A stretch of DNA of 64,000 bases from assembly GCA_016717325.1 (NCBI GenBank), contig JADKFV010000010.1:110349-174348 (forward strand). The letters are read 5' to 3'. The stretch comes from Bacteroidota bacterium (lineage in GTDB: Bacteria > Bacteroidota > Bacteroidia > AKYH767-A > OLB10). The notes beneath the pieces are model-generated. The model saw only the letters and a list, made by a program, of their open reading frames with translations, was not told the DNA's origin and ran no database searches. Positions 8,665 through 18,500 of this stretch are shown one piece after another. The stretch's first letter is position 1; each line of letters starts with the position of its first letter. Made by a program: the position numbers and the translations under genes.

Positions 8665-10107
8665 ATGATTAAAGAAAAAAAGTATGCCCTCATTTCAATT
8701 TTAGGATTTTCAACATTCTTCCTGTTCAATATTTATTTGTTCGAGGGTTCATGTTATTTTACCGGAGACGGCTTACGTCACTATATGGTTTCGCGATGGT
8801 GTTGGCAACATCCCGATTTGCTTTTTTATCATTGGGGTAAGCCATTCTTTACAATAATAGCCTCGCCCTTTGCACACTTTGGTCATGGTGGCATTCAGGT
8901 GTTTAATGTAATAGTGAGTGCTATAGGAATATGGTGTTTATTTTTAATGACGCATAAACATCAAATAAAAAATGCATGGCTTGTGGTTCCATTCTCTTAT
9001 TTGTGCATTGGATTTTTTACAGTAATAAACACAGGCTTAACCGAACCATTATTTTTTTGCATGATAGCATCATGTGCATGGTTGGCATACGATAAAAAAT
9101 ATTTGTTGAGTGCATTCATTATTTCGTTTCTACCTTTCGTTCGATCTGAAGGCAATCTGATTCTTGTGCTCTTTGCACTTGTTTTTCTATTGCGTAAAAA
9201 ATATTTTATTATCCCAATACTTGCAGCGGGTACAATTATATACAGCATTGCGGGGTATTTTCATTACAATGATATACTATGGGTGTTTACAAAAAATCCG
9301 TACGATGGAAAAAATAAAGACATTTATGGGCATGGGGAATTGTTCACATTTGTAAAAGCATACCAATCGGTTGTGGGAAATCCATACGCTGTTCTTTTGG
9401 TGCTTGGTACAATTGTTTTGCTTTGGAATAAAATAAAAAATAAAATAGTTGACCACATATTTAGCCCCGAAATGCTATTATTAGTTTATGGATCATTTGC
9501 ACTTTATTTTACAGCACATTCTGTTTTTTGGTGGAAGGGATTATACAATTCGCTGGGGCTCACCCGTGTTATGGGTGGTGTTGTACCTTTAATAGCGCCC
9601 TTATGTGTGATAGGTGCCAACAGTTTGATTTATTGGCGTAAGGAAAAATTATACAAGTATGCATGGTCATGTGTGTTGGCATTCTATTTTATGTTCGAAC
9701 CTTTGAGATTGAATTTTTATCCTTACGAATTGCCTGCGGAGGAGAAAGTAATTTTAGAAACTTACAATTGGATAAAAACAAACAATTTGCAAAACCGACA
9801 CTTTTATTATTTGAATCCCTTCTTTGCATCCAAAATAGATCGCGATGCATTCGATCCAAACATTATGCGTGAGTTATGGGGCTTGTATCCCAACATACAT
9901 GAATGGGGATATAGCGTGGTTCCTGATACAACATTGATAATTTACGATACTCACTTTGGTGCAAACGAAGCCCGTATTCATCCCGATTCAATTTTGAACG
10001 ATACTCATTTTGAACTATTAAAAACATTTAAACCCGATGAACCTTTTGAGGTACTTGGTGGATATAATTATATGGTGCAGGTCTACAAGAAAAAACCAAT
10101 GAAATAA
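8665..10107 (+). CDS. GT-C-type membrane glycosyltransferase (480 aa)
   Basis: Polytopic membrane protein with about ten to twelve hydrophobic helices. After the first helix it has FTGDGLRHYMVSRW, a short loop with an acidic residue where GT-C glycosyltransferases (dolichyl- or polyprenyl-phosphate-sugar dependent) keep their catalytic acid. The C-terminal 120 residues are hydrophilic (NWIKTNNLQNRHFYY and onward) and would lie in the periplasm. It follows the O-acetylation pair and most likely adds a sugar to the same polymer or its lipid-linked intermediate. I cannot assign donor or linkage. The operon continues 22 bases downstream with a second, frameshifted gene of the same kind. Confidence 0.75.
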   Translation: MIKEKKYALISILGFSTFFLFNIYLFEGSCYFTGDGLRHYMVSRWCWQHPDLLFYHWGKPFFTIIASPFAHFGHGGIQVFNVIVSAIGIWCLFLMTHKHQIKNAWLVVPFSYLCIGFFTVINTGLTEPLFFCMIASCAWLAYDKKYLLSAFIISFLPFVRSEGNLILVLFALVFLLRKKYFIIPILAAGTIIYSIAGYFHYNDILWVFTKNPYDGKNKDIYGHGELFTFVKAYQSVVGNPYAVLLVLGTIVLLWNKIKNKIVDHIFSPEMLLLVYGSFALYFTAHSVFWWKGLYNSLGLTRVMGGVVPLIAPLCVIGANSLIYWRKEKLYKYAWSCVLAFYFMFEPLRLNFYPYELPAEEKVILETYNWIKTNNLQNRHFYYLNPFFASKIDRDAFDPNIMRELWGLYPNIHEWGYSVVPDTTLIIYDTHFGANEARIHPDSILNDTHFELLKTFKPDEPFEVLGGYNYMVQVYKKKPMK

Positions 10108-10129
10108 GTTATTTTTAAAATTAAAAATC

Positions 10130-10444
10130 ATGAAATTAATCTATAAAATAGCATTACCATTAATTGTCGCTTACTTCATTTGTTTAAGTTTCATTAGATA
10201 TTACAATTTACCCTTGGACGGAGATTTGCCTGCAATAGTTTTGCCAGTAGAAAGCTATGAACTTGTACTCAAAGATCCTTTTGGATTAACTGTATTACTA
10301 AACGATTCTGTGTATGCTGCAACAAACCGCTTTTTCACTCATTTTTTATCAAATCATATTTTAGAACTGCTCCGCTTGTCTTACAAAATATTTCTGCTCC
10401 TTTGGATAGTTTGTATTATTCATGTGCCCTCTTTAAAACGATAG
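10130..10444 (+). CDS. N-terminal part of a frameshifted membrane glycosyltransferase-like protein
   Basis: 104 residues as read. Helix at 5-23, then a loop with LDGDLPAIVLPVESYE, where DGD is reminiscent of the acidic first loop of GT-C enzymes. It overlaps the next frame, 10402..11577, which lacks a plausible start and begins in mid-helix. The overlapping frame reads FRTAPLVLQNISAPLDSLYYSCALFK from about 10360, so adding one T to the TTTT run at 10359-10362 gives a single protein of about 480 residues. The last 25 residues of this reading (from ELLRLSYK) are therefore probably out of frame and not real. Confidence 0.6.
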   Translation: MKLIYKIALPLIVAYFICLSFIRYYNLPLDGDLPAIVLPVESYELVLKDPFGLTVLLNDSVYAATNRFFTHFLSNHILELLRLSYKIFLLLWIVCIIHVPSLKR

Positions 10445-11577
10445 TACACTTTTTCATTATATATTTGTTTGCAGTTCTTATTACCAACAGAAGAAAAATA
10501 TGGGATCCTAATATTTTATTGGTTACTTGTTTGTTGATTCCACTCTTTCAAACATATGGATACTATCTTTATATGGGCATAATGGATAGTTCTATTACTT
10601 ATTCTTTCTTTTATGCATTTTCTTTCTCTTTGGTAATACTCTTTTTGGTGCCCTTTTTTAATGCTGCTTTTTCCAGAACCAGTTACAATTTTAGTTTTCT
10701 AAAACTCATTATGTTAATAATCTTAATAATAATTAATTCTTTTAGTGGCCCTTTAAATTCTCCTGTACTTTTGCTAATTTGTTCATCAACATTACTCTAT
10801 TTCTTTATTAAAAATTTTGCTGAATTGACATCAACACCATTTTTCAAAAGAGTTATATTTAGCGTAAAAAATATTCCTGTGACTTTGACATCCATGTTTC
10901 TGCTTACAATCTTAGCATGTTTGTATTCTTATTTTATTGGGAGGAACAATGCAGAAAACTTTTATGTTTCAATTCCACTTGCCGAAAGATATGCCAGACT
11001 CCCCGAGGGCCTCATTAATCAATACACATATAAATTAGGCCAACCATTATTAATAGGAATGATTATAGTCAACTTCATAATAATAGCTATGTCAAATCCA
11101 TCTGGAGAAGCAAAAAAAATGTTTGTGTTTTTGAAATGGTTCTTTGCTATATCTATTTTCTATATTTTATTACTGCCTTTGGGTGGGTTTAGACCATATC
11201 GTCCAAATATTATTCGATATGATACCATAATGCCAATAACTTTAGCTTCCGTATTCTTGTATGGTTATTCAACGTACTACATCCTTATGAATCTTAAAAC
11301 AAAAAGCAAAAAAGTTATTTATGCCTTTGTTATATTAATATTTAGTGCCATTTATATAAATGCGGATTTTGGATTTGGTGTCAAAAAGTATAGTTTGTGT
11401 GAACGTGAATCATTGGAGAAATTTGTGGCGTCCCCAGATTCAGTTGTTTTTATTGATACTGATTGTTCCATTCTTAATTGGGGAAAAACTCTAAATCCGG
11501 ATGATTCAAGAGGTAGAGCGGAACTATTGTTACATTGGAATATTATCAAGAATAAAAAGCTTTACTATCAGAAATAA
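10402..11577 (+). CDS. C-terminal part of the frameshifted membrane glycosyltransferase-like protein
   Basis: 391 residues with about nine membrane helices, then a short periplasmic tail (CERESLEKFVASPDSVVFIDTDCS). The only start available in this frame is a TTG inside what looks like the middle of a protein, and the frame stays open upstream to about 10345. Together with 10130..10444 it makes one polytopic protein, probably a lipid-linked glycan glycosyltransferase or polymerase. Its position at the end of the plus-strand polysaccharide operon supports that. It converges on the minus-strand glycosyltransferase genes, with only about 25 bases between stops and no clear terminator hairpin. Confidence 0.6.
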   Translation: MDSLYYSCALFKTIVHFFIIYLFAVLITNRRKIWDPNILLVTCLLIPLFQTYGYYLYMGIMDSSITYSFFYAFSFSLVILFLVPFFNAAFSRTSYNFSFLKLIMLIILIIINSFSGPLNSPVLLLICSSTLLYFFIKNFAELTSTPFFKRVIFSVKNIPVTLTSMFLLTILACLYSYFIGRNNAENFYVSIPLAERYARLPEGLINQYTYKLGQPLLIGMIIVNFIIIAMSNPSGEAKKMFVFLKWFFAISIFYILLLPLGGFRPYRPNIIRYDTIMPITLASVFLYGYSTYYILMNLKTKSKKVIYAFVILIFSAIYINADFGFGVKKYSLCERESLEKFVASPDSVVFIDTDCSILNWGKTLNPDDSRGRAELLLHWNIIKNKKLYYQK

Positions 11578-11603
11578 GAAAAGTATATATCCATAAAAAT
11601 TAT

Positions 11604-12608
11604 TCATATCCTTTTTTTCAATTTCAAATCCAATTTCAAACTTCTCAAATATGCTTTTGATTTAATATTGCCAGCATATAAATATATTTTTAATGTGGCA
11701 GTATTGGGAAGGTTGTCTGGAAGTGTAACAAGAAAAGGCATTACTCCCCATTTATTATAATAGTCTTTTTTATTTTGTGTGATGTAAAAATCTTTGTAAA
11801 AAATATTTCCGTTTTTATCGTCAATGCTTATTACAATTGCGGGTGCATTTAAAGTGTCGCTAAGCCATATTTCGGCTTTGCCTCGTATTGTTTTTATAAA
11901 TGGCAATTGTTTCTCATTCAAATTAAAATTTGCTCCGTACAGTTTATTGTTGTCAACGTATTCACAATTACTTTCGGTTGGAGGTAAGGCTAATGTGTCA
12001 TTTTGCTTGTTCATATAAAACCTTTGCACCTGCAAACTTGTGTCCATGGTTATGGGATTATAAACACATTGTACCGACCAATCTTCAAAAGAAAAATTCA
12101 AGCTTTGGTTGCAATCAACCGGCATCACTTTTTCCGCAATGGCAGAAGATATGTAACTCGAAACTTTAACTCCGGCAAACATTGACTTCGAATCTTTTTG
12201 GTACTCATCGTACTTTTCAAAACCATTAGCGTTTACAAATTTTTCTAAATCGTTATTTGGGTCCACAACTAAGTTGTGCGATTGCACTAAAATAACTCTT
12301 TCTATTCCTTGTAATTTAATTTCCTGCATTAAATCATTCAAAAGTTTATGACCACCAAACACGTTTTTCTTTGCCAGTATTTTATCAGTTTTTTTATAAT
12401 CGCGAAAAGCATCTTTATCAAAATAATATGCAAACTCCTTAAATTTATATGGTGCTGAAATGATAACTAAAAAAAGTCGAACAAAGGAGGCAAAATGAAA
12501 AGGCCAGAAAAATAAAGTAAAGCAGTGAAGTTGCTTTTGTGCGATGCACGTTTGTAATAAAATGCACTGATGACTATACCAATAAGAAATACAACAACAA
12601 AAAAACAC
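11604..12608 (-). CDS. C-terminal periplasmic part of a frameshifted GT-C glycosyltransferase
   Basis: As read, 334 residues, but the first 48 or so are probably out of frame. The real continuation begins at LVIISAPYKFKEFAYYF just after the seven-base A run at 12469-12475 (T run on the coding strand), where one extra T joins it to 12467..13297. The in-frame part has a Rossmann-like segment (GIERVILVQSHNLVV) and then a beta-sandwich-like domain from about residue 170 (SFEDWSVQCVYN to the end). This recalls the carbohydrate-binding-like modules of the gene at 1499. The whole protein would be a membrane glycosyltransferase with a large periplasmic domain. Confidence 0.6.
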   Translation of the reverse strand: MFFCCCISYWYSHQCILLQTCIAQKQLHCFTLFFWPFHFASFVRLFLVIISAPYKFKEFAYYFDKDAFRDYKKTDKILAKKNVFGGHKLLNDLMQEIKLQGIERVILVQSHNLVVDPNNDLEKFVNANGFEKYDEYQKDSKSMFAGVKVSSYISSAIAEKVMPVDCNQSLNFSFEDWSVQCVYNPITMDTSLQVQRFYMNKQNDTLALPPTESNCEYVDNNKLYGANFNLNEKQLPFIKTIRGKAEIWLSDTLNAPAIVISIDDKNGNIFYKDFYITQNKKDYYNKWGVMPFLVTLPDNLPNTATLKIYLYAGNIKSKAYLRSLKLDLKLKKRI

Positions 12609-13297
12609 AATAGAACTTTACCACCAAATAAATCACTAGTTAAAACAAAAAAATCGTTCCATGTTGGGCTTTTCATCCAAAATGATCCGCTCTTAGGAAT
12701 ATTAGAAATAGCAAATGGAATCCACGGACTAAGAAAAAGCAAAGTTAAAATATTGCTTTTTAATGACAGCAGAATATCCTCTTTTCGAAATGTACTCAGC
12801 GTAGTAATTACTTGAACCAAAATAATAAAGGCAGTTAAATAATGTGTGAATAGAAGTAATGCATTAACGATTGCTAAAAAAATCCATTGCCTTTTTTTTG
12901 ATTCAATTAAAGCCTCATAAAAAAACCATGATGAAATAATGGTAAGAAACTGAACAAAGGCAAAACAACGAACCTCGCGCGAAAAAAATATTTGTGCAGT
13001 GCAGAATGTAAAAAGCAAGGCACCAAAAAATGCAATCTGGCGAGTAGTAATTTTATTGAGAAACAAAAAAAAACTGGATGCTGCCAGTGAAGAAAAAAAT
13101 ACGCTGATACATTTCAAGGTGGCTATATTGAGTCCAAATATTTTTATCCAAATGTGTAGCAAGAAAAAATACAATGGTGGATTTTGATCGTCCTTTAACC
13201 ATTTCAGTATACGTAGCAAAGGTTGCTGCGATACAAATAAACTATGACCCTCATCTCCATACATACTTTCTTGTTGAACGTAATAATACTTGAGCAA
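12467..13297 (-). CDS. Membrane part of a frameshifted GT-C glycosyltransferase
   Basis: 276 residues as read. It has SMYGDEGHSLFVSQQPLLRILKW and DQNPPLYFFLLHIWIKIFG, the classic first and second loops of GT39/ArnT-like enzymes. There the Asp-Glu of GDE is the catalytic acid and DQNPPLY is the second conserved loop. About seven helices follow. Both ends are broken. At the 5' end the expected first helix lies in another frame from the ATG at 13367 (MFLSNHFKK), and removing one T from a T4 run near 13320 would join it. At the 3' end the frame stops at 12467 in the T7 run. It follows the GT2 gene, with the ATG at 13367 only two bases after that gene's stop, so the pair is co-transcribed. Confidence 0.65.
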   Translation of the reverse strand: MLKYYYVQQESMYGDEGHSLFVSQQPLLRILKWLKDDQNPPLYFFLLHIWIKIFGLNIATLKCISVFFSSLAASSFFLFLNKITTRQIAFFGALLFTFCTAQIFFSREVRCFAFVQFLTIISSWFFYEALIESKKRQWIFLAIVNALLLFTHYLTAFIILVQVITTLSTFRKEDILLSLKSNILTLLFLSPWIPFAISNIPKSGSFWMKSPTWNDFFVLTSDLFGGKVLLCFFVVVFLIGIVISAFYYKRASHKSNFTALLYFSGLFILPPLFDFF

Positions 13298-13369
13298 AAG
13301 TTGAAAACAAAATAAACAGGGCGATGTAGTATGCGCTGTATTTTTTAAAATGATTACTGAGAAACATTA

Positions 13370-14293
13370 TTACAAATTTGTTTCGCCAATGACATAAAGT
13401 GGACGGTTGCATATGTTGGCTCTCATACGGCTTATGTATTCGCCAATAATACCAATACTTAAAAGTTGTATGCCACCCATAAATAAAACAGCAATCAACA
13501 TTGATGTCCATCCTTGCACTGTATTTTTTGATATAAAATGCGAATAGAGCGCAGCAAGAATCCAAAGGAAACCCACAGCCGAAACAACAAAGCCTGTAAC
13601 TGTTGCAAACCGCAAAGGGAAATTGGAGAACGATGTAATGCCATCAATTGCGAGGTGCAGCATTTTTTTCAAACTGTATCCCGTTTCACCTTCGAGGCGA
13701 GGGTCGCGATTATACTCTACATAGCTGGTTCGAAAACCTATCCATGGAATTTGGCCACGTAAATATTTTTGTTGCTCGGGCATTTGCTTTAACACATCAA
13801 TTACTTTGCGGTGTATAATTCTAAAATCGCCTGTATCGAGCGGAATATCTATAGTAGTTATGCGGGCAATAAGACGATAAAAAATACGGGCGGTAAATTT
13901 CTTGAAAAAACTTTCGCCACTTCGTGTAAGTCTTTTTGCATATACTACTTCGTACCCGGTTTTCATTTTTGCATATAATTCGGCTATCAACTCGGGAGGA
14001 TCCTGCAAGTCGGCATCTATTATCACAGCGGCATTTCCTCTGCACTTATCCAGCCCTGCAGTTACAGCAATCTGATGACCAAAGTTGCGGCTAAAATCGA
14101 TGAATTTTATTGCTTCGTTCGTCAATGATAATTGCTTGATAAGCACAATAGAGTTATCACCACTTCCATCATTAATAAAAACATATTCAACAGAAAGATT
14201 CATGGGATTAATAACTTGTTGCAAGCGTTGCATCAATACAGGGATATTTTTTTCCTCGTTATATATTGGAATAATGACAGATAAATCAATCAT
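13370..14293 (-). CDS. GT2 polyprenyl-phosphate glycosyltransferase (GtrB/DPM1-like)
   Basis: 307 residues. The N-terminal GT-A domain has VIIPIYNEEKNI, Asp42 in INDGSGD and the metal-binding DADLQDPPE at 93-101. The conserved SRNFGHQIAVTAGLD is also present. The C-terminal 90 residues carry two membrane helices, the architecture of GtrB, ArnC and dolichol-phosphate mannosyltransferase relatives. Such enzymes load a sugar from its nucleotide onto undecaprenyl phosphate on the cytoplasmic face. The lipid-linked sugar is then used by a GT-C enzyme outside, which is exactly the gene that follows. The pair therefore probably glycosylates the surface polymer, a lipid or a protein. The family is clear; donor sugar is not. 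Confidence 0.9.
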   Translation of the reverse strand: MIDLSVIIPIYNEEKNIPVLMQRLQQVINPMNLSVEYVFINDGSGDNSIVLIKQLSLTNEAIKFIDFSRNFGHQIAVTAGLDKCRGNAAVIIDADLQDPPELIAELYAKMKTGYEVVYAKRLTRSGESFFKKFTARIFYRLIARITTIDIPLDTGDFRIIHRKVIDVLKQMPEQQKYLRGQIPWIGFRTSYVEYNRDPRLEGETGYSLKKMLHLAIDGITSFSNFPLRFATVTGFVVSAVGFLWILAALYSHFISKNTVQGWTSMLIAVLFMGGIQLLSIGIIGEYISRMRANICNRPLYVIGETNL

Positions 14294-14597
14294 GCTCTTA
14301 AAAATGTTGTTCCGCCAAAAGTAATTTTTTTTGTGAAACTAAACGGCTTTGAAATGTTTGGGAAATTAACATGAAATATTTTTTATCAATCGTTTTCGAA
14401 AATCCATAAAGTTGCCAAATGTGTTGTATTTAATTTCTGGCGCTTCTTTGTTCGCTCAAGATTTTAACCGCAAAGGGCGCAAAGAATTCCGCAAAAATCG
14501 AAAAGGCAGAGGTTGAATAAATTTCTTTCAATTATTTTTAAAAGGTAAATAATTAACTCCAAGCGGTGAATTTTCTTTACATTAAATGTGGTGTGGT
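14294..14597. other. Intergenic region without a recognisable gene
   Basis: About 300 bases between the GT2 start and the stop of the lipoprotein gene. It holds a short AACCGCAAAGGGCGCAAAG motif at about 14466-14484, a low-complexity type often scattered in Bacteroidota spacers, and AT-rich sequence. The promoter of the GT2 gene must lie in its left part, but I see no clear match to the consensus. Confidence 0.4.
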
Positions 14598-15536
14598 TTA
14601 AAAATCTTCGGGCAATCCTAATTTTTTGCGCAAAGGCCTGAACTCGTTTTTATTCTTTGTCCAGTAATCTACCTGCATAGAGTGAGTAGCAGTTGCGGTT
14701 GTTTTGATGGACTTACCATTACTATCTTTAATATCTTCTTCCCATCCTTGTATTTCGAATGGAAAAGTTGATGTAAAAAATATTTTCAAAACGCGCTCAA
14801 TATTTTTGTAACTAACGGTATAGATATACGTAGTGTCGTTCCCTGAAATGTTTTGCATTAATGTTAAAGTAGCATCTTCGGCTTGAAGTGGAAAATGCCC
14901 AAAACGCGAAGATAACATGGAGGGGATAATCTTGTGATTACCAATTGGCAGCTTTGTTGGGTTTAGTCGTATCATATTCCATATCTCATCTTCGAGAATA
15001 GCATTGTCGAGCATGTATGCCTTATCTCCTTCGCTTTCGAAATAAGAAAATTCTTTTACATCAAATCCTGCTGTTTTGTTTCTGTTTATTTGTTGATAAA
15101 CATGGCCGCACCACTCCTGTACACTATTGGTAACTTTAATAGTAGCATCACCATTTACGGGAGTAAATACAGAAGTGAAAGTTGAATAGGGATATATGCC
15201 TGTATTGAATTTGCGTGCAAAATTCAACTTCAAAACTTTCACTGCATCCATGCCGGCTTGTTGTGGGTTGTCGAGTTTTACTTGTTTGGTTTTCGAGAAA
15301 TCTTCGGTAACAAATATCATAGTGGCAGTTCCACTATGCACTTCGCCATAACGTGCCTGTTGCAAATTGAATGTTGTTATTTCGGCTGTGCCTGCATACC
15401 ATTTTTTATTAAAAGCATCTGCATCGATTGACTTCCCTATTTCAATTTTGTTTGGTTGTGTATTGCCACATTGGCAACTTTGATAAAGCAGAATAATTGC
15501 AAAATAAATTGGTGTGGCTTTCATCTTTAAAAACAT
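14598..15536 (-). CDS. Conserved lipoprotein of unknown function (312 aa)
   Basis: Short signal peptide ending in a lipobox-like LLYQSC at residues 16-21. The body contains YAGTAEITTFNLQQARYGEVHSGTA followed by VTEDFSKTKQVKLDN. I recognise this as a conserved Bacteroidota lipoprotein family that databases sometimes label 'septum formation inhibitor Maf'. Nothing here resembles the Maf nucleotide pyrophosphatase, so I do not carry the name over. It lies 51 bases downstream of the pyruvate carboxylase gene and is probably co-transcribed with it. Function unknown; location probably outer or inner membrane periplasmic face. Confidence 0.75.
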   Translation of the reverse strand: MFLKMKATPIYFAIILLYQSCQCGNTQPNKIEIGKSIDADAFNKKWYAGTAEITTFNLQQARYGEVHSGTATMIFVTEDFSKTKQVKLDNPQQAGMDAVKVLKLNFARKFNTGIYPYSTFTSVFTPVNGDATIKVTNSVQEWCGHVYQQINRNKTAGFDVKEFSYFESEGDKAYMLDNAILEDEIWNMIRLNPTKLPIGNHKIIPSMLSSRFGHFPLQAEDATLTLMQNISGNDTTYIYTVSYKNIERVLKIFFTSTFPFEIQGWEEDIKDSNGKSIKTTATATHSMQVDYWTKNKNEFRPLRKKLGLPEDF

Positions 15537-15587
15537 TAATCAGTTTAAAATATTAAAACAAAGTTTAAGAAAAACAGATAACATGCA

Positions 15588-18500
15588 TTAACTTTTTATT
15601 TCGATTACAAGATCATCTGCCTCTACTAAAGTTTTCTCTTTCAAAATTATTTTATCAATTTTCATATCGCGCGAGGCAGTAATGGTAGTTTCCATTTTCA
15701 TTGCCTCGATGGTAAACAGTGGCATATTCTTTTTTACGGCATCGCCTTCATTCACAAACAGCTTGCTCAACATACCTTGTAAAGGCGCGCCAATATGGTG
15801 TTCGCCTTTGGCCTTAGCATGCGACACCTTTGTTATGTTGGCATGTTTATCATGAACTTCCAAAGCGCGTGTTTGACCATTCAATCTGAAATATACACTG
15901 CGCATACCATTTTCATCGCAATCGCTTACATATAACAATCGCACTATAAGTGTTTTTCCTTTTCCAATTTCTATAAGAAGTTCTTCATTGTTTTTCATGC
16001 CATAAAAAAATGCAGGAGTAGGTAATGAACTCACGTCACCATATTGTTGATTGTGCTTGTAATATTCTTCAAACACTTTGGGATAAAATTTATAAGAAAG
16101 AAAATCGAGAAATGTAAGCGAAGAATCGAATTGGGCTATGAAAGCTTCAAACTCTTTATCGAAATCGACAGGGTGCAAATGTGCATTTGGTAAATCGGTA
16201 TAAGGCTTTTCGTTTTTAAGAACAATTTTTTGGAGTTCCTTTGGCCATCCACCGGGAGGTTGCCCAAGGTCGCCACGCATCATACTCTTTACCGATTCGG
16301 GAAACGAAATATTTTCTCCTTTTTCGAAAATATCTTTTGTCGATAAATTATTTGTCACCATAAATAAAGCCATATCGCCAACCACTTTACTCGATGGAGT
16401 AACTTTTACAATATCACCAAACAATAAATTGGCTTCGTGATAAGCATGTTTTATTTCATCCATCCTATGTCCTAATCCCAACGACTGCGCTTGTGGTTTT
16501 AAATTTGAATATTGTCCACCGGGAATTTCGTGCTCGTAAACTTGCGCAGTGCCGGCCATCAATCCACTTTCAAATGCATAATACCACTCGCGTACGGTTT
16601 CCCAATAATTACTATATTCATTAAGTGATGGCAAATTTATTTTTTGCTCGCGCGGTGTGTTGCGCAACATTTCTACTACCGAGTTGAAATTTGGCTGCGA
16701 TGTTAAACCACTCAATGCCCCTAATGCCACATCAATAACATCAACGCCAGCCTCTACTGCTTTGAGATATGTAGCAGCCTGTATGCTCGATGTATCGTGC
16801 GTATGCAAGTGGATAGGTATTTGTAATTCTTCTTTGAGTTTACTTATCAGCACTTCGGCACTGTATGGTTTCAACAAGCCCGACATATCTTTTATACCCA
16901 GAATGTGCGCACCCATATCCTGCAATTCTTTTGCAAGATCGATATAGTACTGCAACGAATATTTTTTGTTACGTGCGGGATCAAGAATATCACCTGTATA
17001 ACAAATACAAGCCTCGGCCAATCCTCCTGTACGTTCACGAACAGCATTTATGCTTATTCGCATACTCTTGGTCCAGTTGAGCGAATCGAAAATGCGAAAC
17101 ACATCCACTCCATTTGCGAATGATTGTTCAATAAATTTTTCAACCAGATTGTCGGGGTAAGCTGCATAGCCAATTGCATTATTGCCACGAATCAACATTT
17201 GCAAGAGCATATTTGGAATGGCTTCGCGCAAGGCTTTGAGCCGCTTCCATGGGCACTCGTGCAAAAATCGTAATGCTACATCGAAAGTGGCACCACCCCA
17301 TACTTCCATACTGAATAACTGTGGATGATTGTGTGCAAACGATTCAGCAATCTTTATCATATCGGCAGTGCGCACGCGTGTTGCAAGCAACGATTGGTGC
17401 CCATCGCGCAAAGTAGTATCGGTATATTTTATTTCTTTTTCGTTGCGCAACCATTGAGCAAAATTATCGGGCCCAAGTTTATTAAGTAATTGCTTAGTGC
17501 CATCGGGTGCTTGAGCAAAGCGGTTGTAGTCAGGAATTTTTGCATGCGAAAATATTTTGCTATCGTCCTTACGTGGCATATCCGTTTTTCCATTCACACA
17601 AACATCAGCAAGGTATCGCAAAATTTTGGTGCCGCTATCTTGTCGTGTTTTAAATTTAAAAAGCTCAGGATATTTTTCAATAAATTTTACTGTGCACATT
17701 CCATCCTGAAAAACCTGATGCTTCAAAACATTTTCTAAAAACACGATATTTGTTTTTACACCCCGAATGCGAAACTCGGCCAGCGTGCGCAACATTCGCG
17801 CACTTGCACCTTTAAGAGTGCGCCCTTTTGCAGTTACCTTTGCCAGCATGCTGTCGAAAAAAGGCGATATTTTTACGCCCTGATATGATGAGCCTTCATC
17901 AATACGAATACCATAACCACCGGCATTGCGGTAGGCGATGAGTGTACCAAAATCAGGTTTAAAATTATTTTGTGGATCTTCGGTTGTAATGCGGCATTGA
18001 ATTGCAAAACCTGTACAAGTAAGAGATTCCTGAGATGGAATATCAATTTCTTTACTCATTAATTCCTTGCCATCGGCAATCAAAATTTGCGAGCGCACAA
18101 TATCTATTCCTGTAACTTCTTCGGTAACGGTATGCTCTACCTGTACACGCGGATTTACTTCTATAAAAAAGATATTTTCATCACCATCAACCAAAAATTC
18201 TACAGTACCGGCATTATTATAATTTACGTATTTGGCAATATTCAGTGCATGTGCCCACAGTTTTTGTTTTGTTTCGGGCTTCAATGAAGGTGCCGGAGCA
18301 ATTTCCACAACCTTTTGAAACCTGCGCTGTACGCTACAATCACGCTCAAACAAATGAACGATGTTTCCATATTCGTCACCCAGTATTTGCACTTCGATGT
18401 GCTTGGGATCGGCTACAAATTTTTCAATAAAAATAGTGTCATCACCAAAGGCGTTACCTGCCTCACGTTTAGCTTCGTTAAAAGATTTTTCTAAATCGGC

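Noticed and set aside
10358..10363. Phase-variable homopolymer switch
   Set aside because: Runs at the broken genes are only 4-7 bases; phase-variable tracts are usually longer, and several unrelated genes are affected. Read error is simpler.
14598..15536. Maf septum inhibitor / nucleotide pyrophosphatase
   Set aside because: The protein is a secreted lipoprotein without any Maf motif; the label belongs to a known misannotation of the family.
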